A stretch of DNA of 64,000 bases from Gordonia sihwensis NBRC 108236 (GCF_000333035.1 NZ_BANU01000006.1:1-64000), one strand, 5' to 3'. Counted from the first letter of the stretch, positions 50,345-59,705 are shown. The notes: generated from the sequence alone by a model not told the origin. A program made the numbers and translations.

Positions 50345-51551
50345 GCGCCCCGACGGCCTGTGCCGAAGCGGTCTCGCCGGTGAGCACCGCCGTGACGACG
50401 ACCGCGATGGTCGGTGCATCGAGGTCGCGGTCGGCGATCGTCAGGTCCGTGGCGACGTTCAGTGCCGCGTGCACCAGGAATCGGGCGACGCCGGGGGCCA
50501 CCCCGGGCCGGGCGCGCTGCAGCCACGTCGCCCATTCGTCGACGTTGACGCGCTGCTGACGCCGCAGCGCGCGCTGGTCGGCGGGATCGAGCACTCCCGT
50601 GTCGCGCAGGTAGACCGTCATGATCCCGGGGTCGCCGACGCACAGTGCGCTGTACTCGGCGGCGAGCGCGACGAGTGCCTCGCGGGGAGTGTTCGCGTGT
50701 GCCAGACCTTCGGCGATCGCGGCGGTGGTGCGTTCCGAGCCGCGCCACAGGGCCGCGGCGAGAATCGCGTTCTTCGACGGGAAATGGCGGTACACGCCGG
50801 ACGGCGGAAGACCGGCGGCGGCGCCGATCTGCTCGAGGGTCACGTCATGGAACCCGCGGTCGGCGAACAGTCGGATCGATTCGGTGAGGATCGTCTCGCG
50901 CCGACCGGCCGGGGCGAGACCCCGAGTGCCGGCCGCGGGCTGCGGCTCTGGCAGGTCCAGATCGATGAGAGTCTCCACTGCCGCGCACAGGACGTCGAGG
51001 ACGGTACGACGGGCGAGACCGATCCGGTGCGTCACCGGGCTGGCGACGACGGACAGGGTGGCGGTCACCAGAATCCGCGAGGTCCGGTCGTCGACTTCGG
51101 GGCGCATTCCGCGCAGGAGTGCGGTGAGCCGGTTCCGGGTCGTCGCCGACAGTTCCGCAAGGCGTCGGCGATCGTCTCCCCGCAACAGCCGGGGTTCGCG
51201 CCGGTAGACGTTCCCGGATTCGCGGTTGTCGAGCGCGTTGGCGGCAATCGACCGGACGACGGCGAGCAGTTCGCTGCGCGGGTCGTCCTCGGAGGGCACC
51301 GCGGCGACCGCGGCGGCCAGTTGTCCGGCCAGATGGATCAGCGAGGCAGCGAAGAGTTCGTACTTGCCCGAGAAGTGCTTGTACAGCGCGGGCGCTGAGA
51401 TTCCGGCCTCGTCGGCGATCGCCCCGAGGCGGGTGGCGTGGAATCCGGACGAAGCGAAACTGCGCGCGGCGGCAGCAAGGATCACCTCCCGCCTGTCGGC
51501 CGGGCGTCTGCGTGTGCGTTCGGCGGTGCCGCAGTCGTCTCCGGTTTCCAT
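50289..51551 (-). CDS. Tandem double TetR-family regulator
   Basis: The 420-residue protein contains two complete TetR units. The first HTH is LGAIADEAGISAPALYKHF (about residues 40-60); the second is LEQIGAAAGLPPSGVYRHF (about 245-265). Each is followed by a ligand-domain-sized helical region. Most TetR proteins are 190-230 residues and bind as dimers, so this is a pseudo-dimer in one chain. ATG 51551 is chosen as start. It is divergent from the enoyl-CoA hydratase/acyl-CoA synthetase/alcohol dehydrogenase genes and should control them. Confidence 0.85.
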   Translation of the reverse strand: METGDDCGTAERTRRRPADRREVILAAAARSFASSGFHATRLGAIADEAGISAPALYKHFSGKYELFAASLIHLAGQLAAAVAAVPSEDDPRSELLAVVRSIAANALDNRESGNVYRREPRLLRGDDRRRLAELSATTRNRLTALLRGMRPEVDDRTSRILVTATLSVVASPVTHRIGLARRTVLDVLCAAVETLIDLDLPEPQPAAGTRGLAPAGRRETILTESIRLFADRGFHDVTLEQIGAAAGLPPSGVYRHFPSKNAILAAALWRGSERTTAAIAEGLAHANTPREALVALAAEYSALCVGDPGIMTVYLRDTGVLDPADQRALRRQQRVNVDEWATWLQRARPGVAPGVARFLVHAALNVATDLTIADRDLDAPTIAVVVTAVLTGETASAQAVGALTPPTDPTASTNHRRATS

Positions 51552-51637
51552 GAGAAACGATGCTAGCGAACCTCCGTTGCGATGAATCTGGAAACCTAGA
51601 AGAGAGAACAAGCTGGTAGAGGACAATTATTAGGGTG

Positions 51638-51651
51638 GTAAGTTAATTTAC
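51638..51651. promoter_or_regulatory. Near-palindromic site in the TetR/enoyl-CoA hydratase promoter
   Basis: GTAAGTTAATTTAC is symmetric except for one base pair and lies in a short AT-rich region between the divergent double-TetR and hydratase genes. It is a plausible operator for the double-TetR protein. Confidence 0.4.
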
Positions 51652-51724
51652 ATTCGCATGATGTAGATCACTTCCGGTGCTACGGTGGGGGCGATTGCCA
51701 GGGTTCACCGAGTCGAGGAGCGCG

Positions 51725-52525
51725 ATGATCAGCGAGGCCGAGTGCCGTGACGGGGTCTGGGCGAGCATCGATGCGAACGGGATCGCGCGTCTGGAGATCG
51801 ACCGGCCCCGGCAGATGAACGCACTCGACGGGCCCGCGTCCGCGCGCGTGATCGCCCTGTGTGACGAGTGGGCGGCGAGTCCCGACGTCCGCGTGGTGAT
51901 CCTGTCCGGTCGAGGCGGATCGTTCAGCGCGGGAGCCGATGTGGCGGGGATGGCGCAGGACGCGCGGGGCTCGGGAGGCTTCGACGAGGCCGCCTCCCGG
52001 GCGATCATCGAGAACGGGTCGAATCTGGTCCGCGCGGTTCGGGGGCTGCCGATGCCGGTGATCGCCGCGCTCGACGGTGCCGCAGTCGGCATCGGCGCGT
52101 CGCTGGCTGTCGCGGCCGATCTCGTCTACGCCACCAGCCGCACCTACTTCATGCTCGCATTCGTCAATATCGGCCTGATGCCGGACGGAGGGGCGTCGGC
52201 CCTGTTCACCGCGGCGGTCGGCCGTGCTCGGGCCAACGCGATGGCGTTGCTCGGGGAGAAGCTGTCGGCCGCCGATGCGTACGACGCCGGGCTCATCACG
52301 GCGTTCTTCGATGACCCGGCCGGGCTCGCGGCGGCCGTCGACCGGGTTGCCGGACGACTGGCCCGCCGTTCCCCGCGCGCGCTCGCGCTGACCAAGTCGG
52401 CTCTCGACCGCCATTCGCTGAGCGGATTCGACGAGGCGCTCGAGCGTGAGATCTCCGGTCAGACCGAGCTCCTCCAGTCGCCGGAGTTCCAGTCCGCCTT
52501 GACGTCGTTCGTCGCCGGCCGCTGA
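51725..52525 (+). CDS. Enoyl-CoA hydratase/isomerase-family protein
   Basis: A 266-residue crotonase-fold enzyme: oxyanion-hole segments LSGRGGSFSAGADV and AALDGAAVGIGASLAVAAD, active-site region NIGLMPDGGASALF, and C-terminal helices. One catalytic Glu position of hydratases appears changed (LMPDGG, Asp instead of Glu), so isomerase or other crotonase chemistry is possible. ATG 51725 follows GAGGAG. It is the first gene of a degradation run with acyl-CoA synthetase and alcohol dehydrogenase. Confidence 0.88.
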   Translation: MISEAECRDGVWASIDANGIARLEIDRPRQMNALDGPASARVIALCDEWAASPDVRVVILSGRGGSFSAGADVAGMAQDARGSGGFDEAASRAIIENGSNLVRAVRGLPMPVIAALDGAAVGIGASLAVAADLVYATSRTYFMLAFVNIGLMPDGGASALFTAAVGRARANAMALLGEKLSAADAYDAGLITAFFDDPAGLAAAVDRVAGRLARRSPRALALTKSALDRHSLSGFDEALEREISGQTELLQSPEFQSALTSFVAGR

Positions 52526-52588
52526 CCGACCGGCGTCACCCGTGCTTCTCGCCGCGCCCGCTATTTCCGCACCTCGACAGGAGATGAC

Positions 52589-54187
52589 ATGACCGAGACC
52601 CTGGGCTTCACGCTCACCGACGAACCGCTCCGTTCGCGCCGCAACCATTGGAACAACCAGGTCCGCCGACACGCCGAGACCCGCCCGGACGGGGTGGCCT
52701 TGCGTTTCCTGGGCAAGAGCACCACATGGCGGGAGCTCGACCACCGGACGCATTCGCTGGCGGCGGCGCTGCTGCGCCGCGGTGTGCGATTCGGCGATCG
52801 AATCATGGTCCTGATGCTCAACCGGACCGAGTACGTGGAACTCACGCTCGCCGCGAATCTGATCGGGGCGATCCCGGTCCCGGTCAACATCCGGATGGCA
52901 CCCGCCGAGGTGGCCTTCCTCGTCTCCGACTCGGGTGCCCGGGTGATCGCGACCGAGACGATGCTGGCCCCGCTGGCCGACGCCGTCTCGCAGATCACCG
53001 GCTCCGTCGAGGAGATCATCACGGTCGGCGACGTCGCGAACCCCGCGCACCTGGCGTACGAGGATCTCGTGTCCGAGCAGGGTGAGCCGCTGCCCGATAT
53101 CGACGTGCCGGAGGACACCGTCGCCCTGATCATGTACACGTCCGGCACCACCGGCAAGCCGAAGGGGTCGATGCTGACGCACCAGAATCTGCAGGCGCAG
53201 GCGGTCACGTGCATTCAGGCGCTGAACACCGCATCCGACGACATCGCGTCCTGCGTCGCCCCGATGTTCCACATCGCGGCGCTCGGTGCGATGACGCCGA
53301 CCTTCTACATGGGTGCGACCACCGTGATTCATCCGCTCGGCAATTTCGATCCCGAGCAGATGCTCGACGTCCTGGAGGCGGAGGGCACGACCTCCATCTT
53401 CCTGGTGCCCGCGCAGTGGCAGGCGGTGTGCGCCGCGCAGCAGGCACGTCCCCGCGAGCTCAAGCTGCGCGTGGTCAGCTGGGGCGCTGCGCCGGCCTCG
53501 GACACGGTGCTGCGAGCCATGAACGAGACCTTCCCGGACGCGATGAACGTGGCCGTGTTCGGACAGACCGAGATGTCGCCGATCACGTGCGTGCTCGAGG
53601 GCAAGGACGCCTTGCGCAAACTCGGCTCCATCGGGAAGGTCGTCCCGTGCGTCACCGCGCGCGTGGTGGACGCCGCGATGAACGACGTGCCGCAGGGCGA
53701 GGTCGGCGAGATCGTGTACCGCGGCCCCAACCTGATGGCCGGCTACTGGCAGAACCCGCAGGGCACCGCGGACGCCTTCGCCGGAGGCTGGTTCCACTCC
53801 GGCGACCTGGTGCGTCAGGACGAGGAGGGTTTCCTCTACGTGGTCGACCGAGCGAAGGACATGATCATATCCGGGGGAGAGAACATCTACTGCGCCGAGG
53901 TGGAGAACGTGCTCTTCGGCCACCCGAAGGTCGCCGAGGCCGCGATCATCGGCCGCGCGCACGAGAAGTGGGGAGAGGTGCCGGTCGCGGTGGTCGTCCT
54001 CGCCGACGGGGTCGACGACCTGACGCTGGAGGAGATGGAACCGTTCCTGAACGAGAATCTGGCGCGGTTCAAGCACCCGAAGGATCTCGTCATCGTCGAC
54101 GAACTGCCGCGCAATGCCGGCGGAAAGGTCGTCAAGCCGCAGTTGCGAGAGGCGTACGGCAGCAAAGACGCCGGACTCAAGAATTGA
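52589..54187 (+). CDS. Acyl-CoA synthetase (AMP-binding, FadD-like)
   Basis: The 532-residue ligase has the AMP-binding signature LIMYTSGTTGKPKGSMLTH, motif FGQTEMSP, hinge region HSGDLVRQDEEGFLYVVDR with KDMIISGGENIY, and C-terminal catalytic Lys in PRNAGGKVVKPQLR. It activates a carboxylic acid, chain length unknown, to its CoA thioester via the adenylate. It sits 63 bases after the hydratase gene on the same strand and likely shares control by the double-TetR regulator. Confidence 0.92.
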   Translation: MTETLGFTLTDEPLRSRRNHWNNQVRRHAETRPDGVALRFLGKSTTWRELDHRTHSLAAALLRRGVRFGDRIMVLMLNRTEYVELTLAANLIGAIPVPVNIRMAPAEVAFLVSDSGARVIATETMLAPLADAVSQITGSVEEIITVGDVANPAHLAYEDLVSEQGEPLPDIDVPEDTVALIMYTSGTTGKPKGSMLTHQNLQAQAVTCIQALNTASDDIASCVAPMFHIAALGAMTPTFYMGATTVIHPLGNFDPEQMLDVLEAEGTTSIFLVPAQWQAVCAAQQARPRELKLRVVSWGAAPASDTVLRAMNETFPDAMNVAVFGQTEMSPITCVLEGKDALRKLGSIGKVVPCVTARVVDAAMNDVPQGEVGEIVYRGPNLMAGYWQNPQGTADAFAGGWFHSGDLVRQDEEGFLYVVDRAKDMIISGGENIYCAEVENVLFGHPKVAEAAIIGRAHEKWGEVPVAVVVLADGVDDLTLEEMEPFLNENLARFKHPKDLVIVDELPRNAGGKVVKPQLREAYGSKDAGLKN

Positions 54188-54306
54188 GAACTGTAACGTG
54201 TTTCATTTTTGTCGAGAAGTGACTACCCTCACTAGCAGATGCGGCTGAGGCCGTACGTCATCTGTGGGATGCGGCCTCGCCGCAACGGGATTCGAAATCG
54301 AGGTAA

Positions 54307-55443
54307 ATGACTGTGAAGACCAAGGGCGCCATCCTCCGGGAGCTGAACACGCCGTGGAAGATCGAAGAGATCGAGATCGGTGATCCCAAGGCGCACGAGA
54401 TCAAGATCCGCATGGAAGCAGCGGGCATGTGCCACTCGGACCATCACCTGATGACCGGCGGCATTCCGATGGGCGGGTTCCCGATCCTCGGCGGTCACGA
54501 GGGAGCGGGTGTGGTCGAGGAGATCGGTGAGGGCGTCACCGACTTCGAGGTCGGCGACCACGTGGTGCTGTCGTTCATCCCGTCGTGCGGCAAGTGCCGC
54601 TCCTGCAAGGCGGGCGTGGCCAACCTGTGCGACTTCGGTGCCATGCTGCTGCAGGGCGAAGCCGTCTCCGACCACACCTTCCGCATCCACACGGCCGCCG
54701 GTGAGCCGGTGTACCCGATGACCCTCCTCGGCACGTTCAGCCCGTACATGGTGGTGCACGAGGCGTCGGCGGTGAAGATCGACAAGGAGATCCCGTTCGA
54801 GGTCGCGGCACTGTGCGGCTGCGGCATCCCGACCGGCTACGGATCGTCCACCCGCAGCGGCGACGTCCGCCCGGGTGAGGATGTGGCGATCATCGGCGTC
54901 GGTGGCGTCGGAACAGCTGCCCTGCAGGGTGCGGTCATCGCCGGCGCGCGCAACGTCTTCGCCATCGATCCGGTGGAGTGGAAGCGTGAGCAGGCCCTGA
55001 AGTTCGGTGCGACTCATGCCTTCGCGTCCGTCGAGGAGGCCATGAACGAGATCGGTAACGCCACCGAGTGGGGGATGTGCCAGAAGGTGATCGTCACCGT
55101 CGGCGAGGTGCACGGCGAGGACGTCGACACCTGGCTGAGCATCACCGCCAAGAACGGCACGTGCGTGCTGACCGGCATGGGCAACATGATGGAGAACCAG
55201 GTCACGCTCAACCTGTCGATGCTGACGCTGCTGCAGAAGAACTTGCAGGGCAGCATCTTCGGCGGCGCCAACCCGAAGCTCGACATCCCGAATCTGCTGT
55301 CGATGTACAAGATCGGCAAGCTCAAGATCGAGGAGATGATCACCCGCCAGTACAGTCTGGACCAGATCAACGAGGGCTACCAGGACATGCTCGACGGCAA
55401 GAACATCCGCGGCGTCATCCGTTACACCGACGCCGATCGCTAG
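54307..55443 (+). CDS. NDMA-type (MNO-family) zinc alcohol dehydrogenase
   Basis: A 378-residue MDR enzyme: catalytic-zinc GMCHSDHHLMTGG and GGHEGAGVV, structural-zinc CGKCRSCKAGVANLC, Rossmann IIGVGGVGTAALQGAV, and class III-like features (GSIFGGANPKLDIPNLL). Actinobacterial members keep NAD tightly bound and react with artificial acceptors such as NDMA; a mycofactocin-linked partner is known in other genomes but not present here. ATG 54307 follows CGAGG. It probably oxidises an alcohol formed or consumed with the adjacent acyl-CoA genes. Confidence 0.9.
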   Translation: MTVKTKGAILRELNTPWKIEEIEIGDPKAHEIKIRMEAAGMCHSDHHLMTGGIPMGGFPILGGHEGAGVVEEIGEGVTDFEVGDHVVLSFIPSCGKCRSCKAGVANLCDFGAMLLQGEAVSDHTFRIHTAAGEPVYPMTLLGTFSPYMVVHEASAVKIDKEIPFEVAALCGCGIPTGYGSSTRSGDVRPGEDVAIIGVGGVGTAALQGAVIAGARNVFAIDPVEWKREQALKFGATHAFASVEEAMNEIGNATEWGMCQKVIVTVGEVHGEDVDTWLSITAKNGTCVLTGMGNMMENQVTLNLSMLTLLQKNLQGSIFGGANPKLDIPNLLSMYKIGKLKIEEMITRQYSLDQINEGYQDMLDGKNIRGVIRYTDADR

Positions 55444-55470
55444 GCCCCGCTCGCGAGATTCTGACATCCT

Positions 55471-55505
55471 GAAGATCCGCCGGCTCATCGGGCCGGCGGA
55501 TCTTC
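55471..55505 (+). terminator. 14-bp hairpin after the alcohol dehydrogenase
   Basis: Arms 55471-55484 and 55492-55505 are perfectly complementary, loop TCATCGG. It lies 28 bases after the stop and ends the run of acyl-CoA genes. No T tract. Confidence 0.72.
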
Positions 55506-55563
55506 ATATGCAGTGGGCCCGGGCAGCGGCCGGAGGTCCGACTGCCGGCGGCGAAGGGGAGAG

Positions 55564-56442
55564 ATGACCGAGAAGAGGAGCTCGCGTTCACGTGCCGAGC
55601 GGGGAGCGGAGATCGCCGAGCGCGAGACCGTCGAGGGCGGAGCCTGGGCGGCCTCGCCGGAGGCGAAGTCGACGGCTCTGACTCTGCGCATCGTCGCCGC
55701 AGTGCTGTGGACAGTTGCGATCGCGGGTGAACTCGTCACCATCTTCTGGGTGCTGCGTCAGGATCCGCTCCGGATGTGGCTGCTGATCGTGATGATCGTC
55801 GTCATCGGCGCGTTCGCGCTGGCCGGATCGCTGCTGTGGAAGAAGGCCAATCGCTACGATCCGGCGTCCGAGAAGGACCGGGTCCGATTCTTCGTTCAGA
55901 ACCAGCTCGGCGTGATCGTCACGGTGATCGCCTTCCTCCCGCTGATCGTCCTGATCTTCCTGAACAAGGACATGGACGGGAAGCAGAAGGGGATCGCGGG
56001 CGCAGTGGCGATCGTCGTCGCGGCTCTGGTCGGATTGGCCGGCGCCGACTGGGATCCGCCCTCGGTGGAGCAGTACGGCGTCGAGACCAATGTGGTCGAG
56101 CAGCTGACGGGCAAGAACCGCGTGTACTACACCAAGGGCGGTTCGGTCTTCCACGTCTGCGCCGACGTACCCGATCTCCGGCGGTCGGCGACGATCCTCG
56201 ACGGCACGGTGGACCAGGCGCATGCTGACGGCAAGGACCGGCTGACGAAGAAGTGGGTCTCCGAGGCGATCAACAACTGCGGGATCCCGGTGGAGCGGGT
56301 CGACGCCGTGCTCGGCGACGTCGACGACGTCACCTCCACGCTCGACGACGACCAGTTCACGACGGGCTCCGACGGAAAGCCCTCGGTCAACACCGATGTC
56401 GAGACGCCCGCTCCCGCAGGCACGCCGACGCCGGGCCGCTGA
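55564..56442 (+). CDS. Multi-pass membrane protein of unknown function
   Basis: The 292-residue protein has a charged N-terminus and four hydrophobic segments within residues 40-165 (LRIVAAVLWTVAIAGELVTI, WLLIVMIVVIGAFALAGSLL, LGVIVTVIAFLPLIVLIFL, a fourth Ala/Val-rich). It ends in an extracytoplasmic domain with VYYTKGGSVFHVCADVPDL and a Pro/Thr-rich tail. No transporter motif is seen. ATG 55564 follows GGGGAG. A small membrane protein and a serine hydrolase follow closely, so an envelope role is likely. Confidence 0.75.
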   Translation: MTEKRSSRSRAERGAEIAERETVEGGAWAASPEAKSTALTLRIVAAVLWTVAIAGELVTIFWVLRQDPLRMWLLIVMIVVIGAFALAGSLLWKKANRYDPASEKDRVRFFVQNQLGVIVTVIAFLPLIVLIFLNKDMDGKQKGIAGAVAIVVAALVGLAGADWDPPSVEQYGVETNVVEQLTGKNRVYYTKGGSVFHVCADVPDLRRSATILDGTVDQAHADGKDRLTKKWVSEAINNCGIPVERVDAVLGDVDDVTSTLDDDQFTTGSDGKPSVNTDVETPAPAGTPTPGR

Positions 56443-56469
56443 CCGCACCGATCGGAGACGGGGAGTGTC

Positions 56470-56850
56470 GTGCGTGAGCTGACGAGTGACGATCTCGGGC
56501 TGCTGCTGTCATTGTTCGCGGTCCTGCTGTTGGCGTTCGCGGCCAACTTCCACTTCTCGCGTACGTCGGTGCGGCGTCACCGGCGGGCCGCGTTGCTGTT
56601 CGTGGTGGTGAGCTTTCTCGGCGAACTCTCGACGGTGGTGGCGTTGATGCTGACGTGGGTCGCGCTGTGGAGTCCGGCCGCATGGGACAGGATCGACGAT
56701 CTGCTGGTCTTCGTACCGGGCACGATCGCGATCCTGTGCGCGGTGGTGCTGACAGTGGAGTCGGTCTACGCGCGGTCGGTCAACATCATCAGGGTGGAGC
56801 GGGATCCCGCCACGCCGGGACACCGAACGCGCGATCGTGCCGGTGAGTAG
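56470..56850 (+). CDS. Small three-helix membrane protein
   Basis: GTG 56470 starts a 126-residue protein with three transmembrane helices (LGLLLSLFAVLLLAFAANF, AALLFVVVSFLGELSTVVAL, LVFVPGTIAILCAVVLTVES) and a basic C-terminus. No family is recognised. It sits 27 bases after the previous gene and 11 before the serine hydrolase gene, so the three are one operon. Confidence 0.7.
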   Translation: MRELTSDDLGLLLSLFAVLLLAFAANFHFSRTSVRRHRRAALLFVVVSFLGELSTVVALMLTWVALWSPAAWDRIDDLLVFVPGTIAILCAVVLTVESVYARSVNIIRVERDPATPGHRTRDRAGE

Positions 56851-56861
56851 GGTCGGTAGGC

Positions 56862-57683
56862 GTGAGATCACTCGAGACGCTTTCGGACTGGCCTGTCGAC
56901 AACGTCTCCGCGGCCGTGCTCACCGCGGAGGGAACCGCCGGAACGTTCGGCGACCTCGCCCGCGTGTACGAGCTCGCGTCGGTCACCAAGCTCCTCGTCG
57001 CGCAGGCCGTGCTCGTCGCGGTGGAAGAGGGCGCGATCGATCTGCGGACTCCCGCCGGCCCGCCCGGAGCCACCGTCGCGCACCTGCTGGCGCATGCATC
57101 GGGCCTGGCCTTCGACAGCCGGCAGGTGGTCGCAGGCGTGGCCGAACAGCGGATCTACTCGAGCGCGGGATTCGAGGTGCTAGCCGAAGCGGTGGAAGCG
57201 GAGACCGGCATCGCCTTCGCCCACTATCTGCGCGAGGCCGTCTGCGATCCGCTCGGACTGACGGCGACGGAACTATACGGTCCGGCCGGGCACGGTGCAC
57301 GGTCGACCGTCGCGGACCTCTCCCGGTTCGCCGCCGAGCGGCTCGCACCCCGGCTGATCTCCATTGGTCTCTCAGCGGAATCGGCGTCGGTGCAGTTTCC
57401 CGGGCTCGACGGATTCGTCCCCGGCTACGGTAAGCACCGGCCGAACGATTGGGGCCTCGGCTTCGAGATCCGGGGAACCAAGAGCCCGCACTGGACGGCT
57501 CCCGCTCATTCCCCGCGGACTCACGGGCACTTCGGCCAGGCCGGGACCTTCCTGTGGGTGGACCCCGACCGGCGGGCCGCCGCGGTGGTCCTCACCGACC
57601 GGCCTTTCGGGCCGTGGGCCAAGCCCCTCTGGAGTGAGTTCAACCAGGAAATACTCGACGAACTCGACGGCTCCGGCGGGTAG
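56862..57683 (+). CDS. Serine hydrolase, beta-lactamase/class C fold
   Basis: The 273-residue protein has the SxxK nucleophile in ELASVTKLL (Ser40, Lys43), a YxN-like YSSAGFEVLAEAVE, and a late HFGQAGTFLWVDP box replacing KTG. It starts at GTG 56862 with no signal peptide, so it acts in the cytoplasm unless the start is upstream. Family members are esterases, D-aminopeptidases or transpeptidase relatives; substrate unknown. Confidence 0.85.
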   Translation: MRSLETLSDWPVDNVSAAVLTAEGTAGTFGDLARVYELASVTKLLVAQAVLVAVEEGAIDLRTPAGPPGATVAHLLAHASGLAFDSRQVVAGVAEQRIYSSAGFEVLAEAVEAETGIAFAHYLREAVCDPLGLTATELYGPAGHGARSTVADLSRFAAERLAPRLISIGLSAESASVQFPGLDGFVPGYGKHRPNDWGLGFEIRGTKSPHWTAPAHSPRTHGHFGQAGTFLWVDPDRRAAAVVLTDRPFGPWAKPLWSEFNQEILDELDGSGG

Positions 57684-57788
57684 CCTCGGAACCAGGACGC
57701 GGTCTCGCCTCACATCCGGGTGGAGTCAGTCGGGTGCGGGGGCGCGTCGTCGCCGCGTTCGCACCCGAGAACCCGAAGGAGGCGTTTC

Positions 57789-58913
57789 GTGGCACGTTAT
57801 GAACTCCCGACCACGACGGAGCTGCTCGAACTCGGGTCGCCGCGCGATCACGCGGTGACCGTCTATGCGCAGGCCAGTGCCGCGCAGTACGATCTCGCCC
57901 GAACCACGGTCAAGAGCGCGATGGACCGCGCCATCCGGTCGCTCCGCAACGGCGGCGGGAACCACGCGCTGGAGTCGGCCCTGCGCGAGAGGACCACGGC
58001 GATTCTCGCCGACGAGGGGTGGCGCAAGCTGTCGCACTCGCTGGCGGTGTTCATCACTCCGGAAGAGGCGGAGATGTTCGTCCTCCCGAACCAGTTGGAG
58101 AACCAGCTTCAGGTCGGCAGCTACTTCGACGTCGGACAGCTGGTGCGCGCGGCGGCGGCCCCGCAGGACGCCTACGCGCTGACGCTGTCGGCCGACGGGT
58201 GGAACCTGTGGCAGGCGTCCGGAACGGAGCTGGCGTCGGAGATGGAGGTGGAGGCAGACGGCATCGGCGATGTCGCGGAGGCCACCAATCGCGCGACGGT
58301 GCGCGGACGGATCCATGCCCGTCGGCTGCACGGCGACGAGGGCACCAAGCTGCTCCTCGAGACGTACGCCAAACGCGTGCACGAGGTGGTGGTGAAGGCG
58401 ATCGACGCCGATGACCCGTCCGCCGAGCGCCCGCTGTTCGTGTTCGCCGCCGATCCGCTGCTGGACATGTACCGGAACCTCGACCGCGGCTTCCGCGAAC
58501 TCGTCGCGGTGCCCGGAAGCCCCGACGAACTGACGGCGGTGCAGATCGATGCCAGGATCCGCCAGGAACTCGCGGACATCAACTCCCGCCGCGCCAACGC
58601 GACGGTTGAGAAGATCGCCGACGGCGTGGCCAAGGGCCTCGTCGCGACCGACCTCGTGGATGTGGCACGGGCGGCGGTCGCGGGCAACGTCGACACCCTG
58701 GTGTACGACTTCACCGTCGACGTCCTCGGGCGCCTGGACAACGAGACGGGCGACGTCACGTACGCCGACGACGGCTACGACCTGCTGTCACGCATCGCGG
58801 TGTGGGTGCTGCAGACGGGCGGCCGGGTGATTCCGGTTCGCGCGTCCGAGATCGTCTCCGACATCTGGAACGGCACCGTGACGGCTCGGCTGCGTTACCC
58901 GCTGAGTACCTAG
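57789..58913 (+). CDS. baeRF-like protein (eRF1-related fold)
   Basis: The 374-residue protein starts at GTG 57789 after AAGGAGG. ELPTTTELLELGSPRDHAV, MFVLPNQLENQLQVGSYFDV and PLFVFAADPLLDMYRNLD fit the bacterial archaeo-eukaryotic release-factor (baeRF) families, which share the eRF1/Pelota/Vms1 domains. They are proposed to act on ribosomes or stress responses, but few are tested. A catalytic GGQ is not present. Assignment to baeRF11 specifically is uncertain. A very long hairpin follows. Confidence 0.65.
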   Translation: MARYELPTTTELLELGSPRDHAVTVYAQASAAQYDLARTTVKSAMDRAIRSLRNGGGNHALESALRERTTAILADEGWRKLSHSLAVFITPEEAEMFVLPNQLENQLQVGSYFDVGQLVRAAAAPQDAYALTLSADGWNLWQASGTELASEMEVEADGIGDVAEATNRATVRGRIHARRLHGDEGTKLLLETYAKRVHEVVVKAIDADDPSAERPLFVFAADPLLDMYRNLDRGFRELVAVPGSPDELTAVQIDARIRQELADINSRRANATVEKIADGVAKGLVATDLVDVARAAVAGNVDTLVYDFTVDVLGRLDNETGDVTYADDGYDLLSRIAVWVLQTGGRVIPVRASEIVSDIWNGTVTARLRYPLST

Positions 58914-58924
58914 GACAGAGCTCG

Positions 58925-58977
58925 CGACAGACGACGGCCGCTCGGAGCAGAACGCTCCGAGCGGCCGTCGTCTGTCG
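58925..58977. terminator. 24-bp perfect hairpin between convergent genes
   Basis: Arms 58925-58948 and 58954-58977 are perfectly complementary, loop AGAAC. It lies between the baeRF-like gene and the convergent DUF3145 gene and is the strongest hairpin in the window. Bidirectional terminator. Confidence 0.82.
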
Positions 58978-59000
58978 AAGAACCGGGGTGCGGCGGCTGT

Positions 59001-59519
59001 TCAGCCCACCCGCTGGCGCAGCCACGTGACCTCTGCGCCGACACCGCCCATGCGGTAGTTCTCCAGGCCCTCGTCCCACGCGGTGCCGAGGATGGCATCG
59101 AGCTCTCCGGCCAGGCCGGCACTGTCGGGCTGTGCGTCCATCAGCGCGCGCAACTGCATCTCTCCGACGATCACGTCACCGTTGGCTCCGGTGGACCCAC
59201 GCCACAGACCCAGCCCCGGCAGATAGCAGAAGCGTTCGCCGTCGACACCCTCGCTGGGGTTCTCGGTCACCTCGAAGACCAGGCCGGACCATTCGCGCAG
59301 CGCATTGGTCAGCCGTGCGCCGGTACCGACCGGCCCCGTCCAGTCGACGCTCGCACGCATGCGGCCGGGCTCGGCGTCCTGTTCGGACCACTTCAGGTCG
59401 GCCCGCGCATTCAGAGTCGACGACAGCGCCCACTCCACGTGCGGGCACAGCGCGACGGGAGAGGCGTGGATGTAGACCACGCCGCTCGTCATGTCCGCAA
59501 ACTGATTCAGATTGCGCAC
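59001..59519 (-). CDS. DUF3145 family protein
   Basis: The 172-residue protein (GTG 59519 behind GGAGG) contains TSGVVYIHASPVALCPHVEW, WTGPVGTGARLTNALREW and FCYLPGLGLWRGSTGANGD, matching DUF3145, a family confined to Actinobacteria and typically encoded beside the FAS-II/accD6 locus. Function unknown; a role linked to fatty-acid or cell-envelope synthesis is suggested only by that conserved neighbourhood. Confidence 0.85.
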   Translation of the reverse strand: MRNLNQFADMTSGVVYIHASPVALCPHVEWALSSTLNARADLKWSEQDAEPGRMRASVDWTGPVGTGARLTNALREWSGLVFEVTENPSEGVDGERFCYLPGLGLWRGSTGANGDVIVGEMQLRALMDAQPDSAGLAGELDAILGTAWDEGLENYRMGGVGAEVTWLRQRVG

Positions 59520-59656
59520 CTTTTCACCTCCGGTTCGACGAGGAACGTCTTCCCCAAGCGCACCTACGCCGGAACTCGGATATCACACTGCTGATACAAA
59601 GTATGCCTTGTGATGTGCGTGTTGCGCTAGTTCTTTTTGGTGCGGATGTGTTCCTC

Positions 59657-59705
59657 GACGGACGACGGACGACGGACGACGGACGACGGGCGACGGACGA
59701 CGGGC
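59657..59705 (+). repeat. 7-bp tandem repeat, seven copies
   Basis: GACGGAC is repeated seven times without spacing; units five and seven read GACGGGC. It lies in the non-coding gap between DUF3145 and the FAS-II terminator. Such microsatellite-like tracts vary in copy number by slippage. Confidence 0.85.

Noticed and set aside
51680-54076. 798-codon minus-strand frame opposite hydratase and acyl-CoA synthetase genes
   Set aside because: The plus-strand genes have full catalytic motifs; the antisense frame is His/Arg/Asp-rich and crosses two genes.
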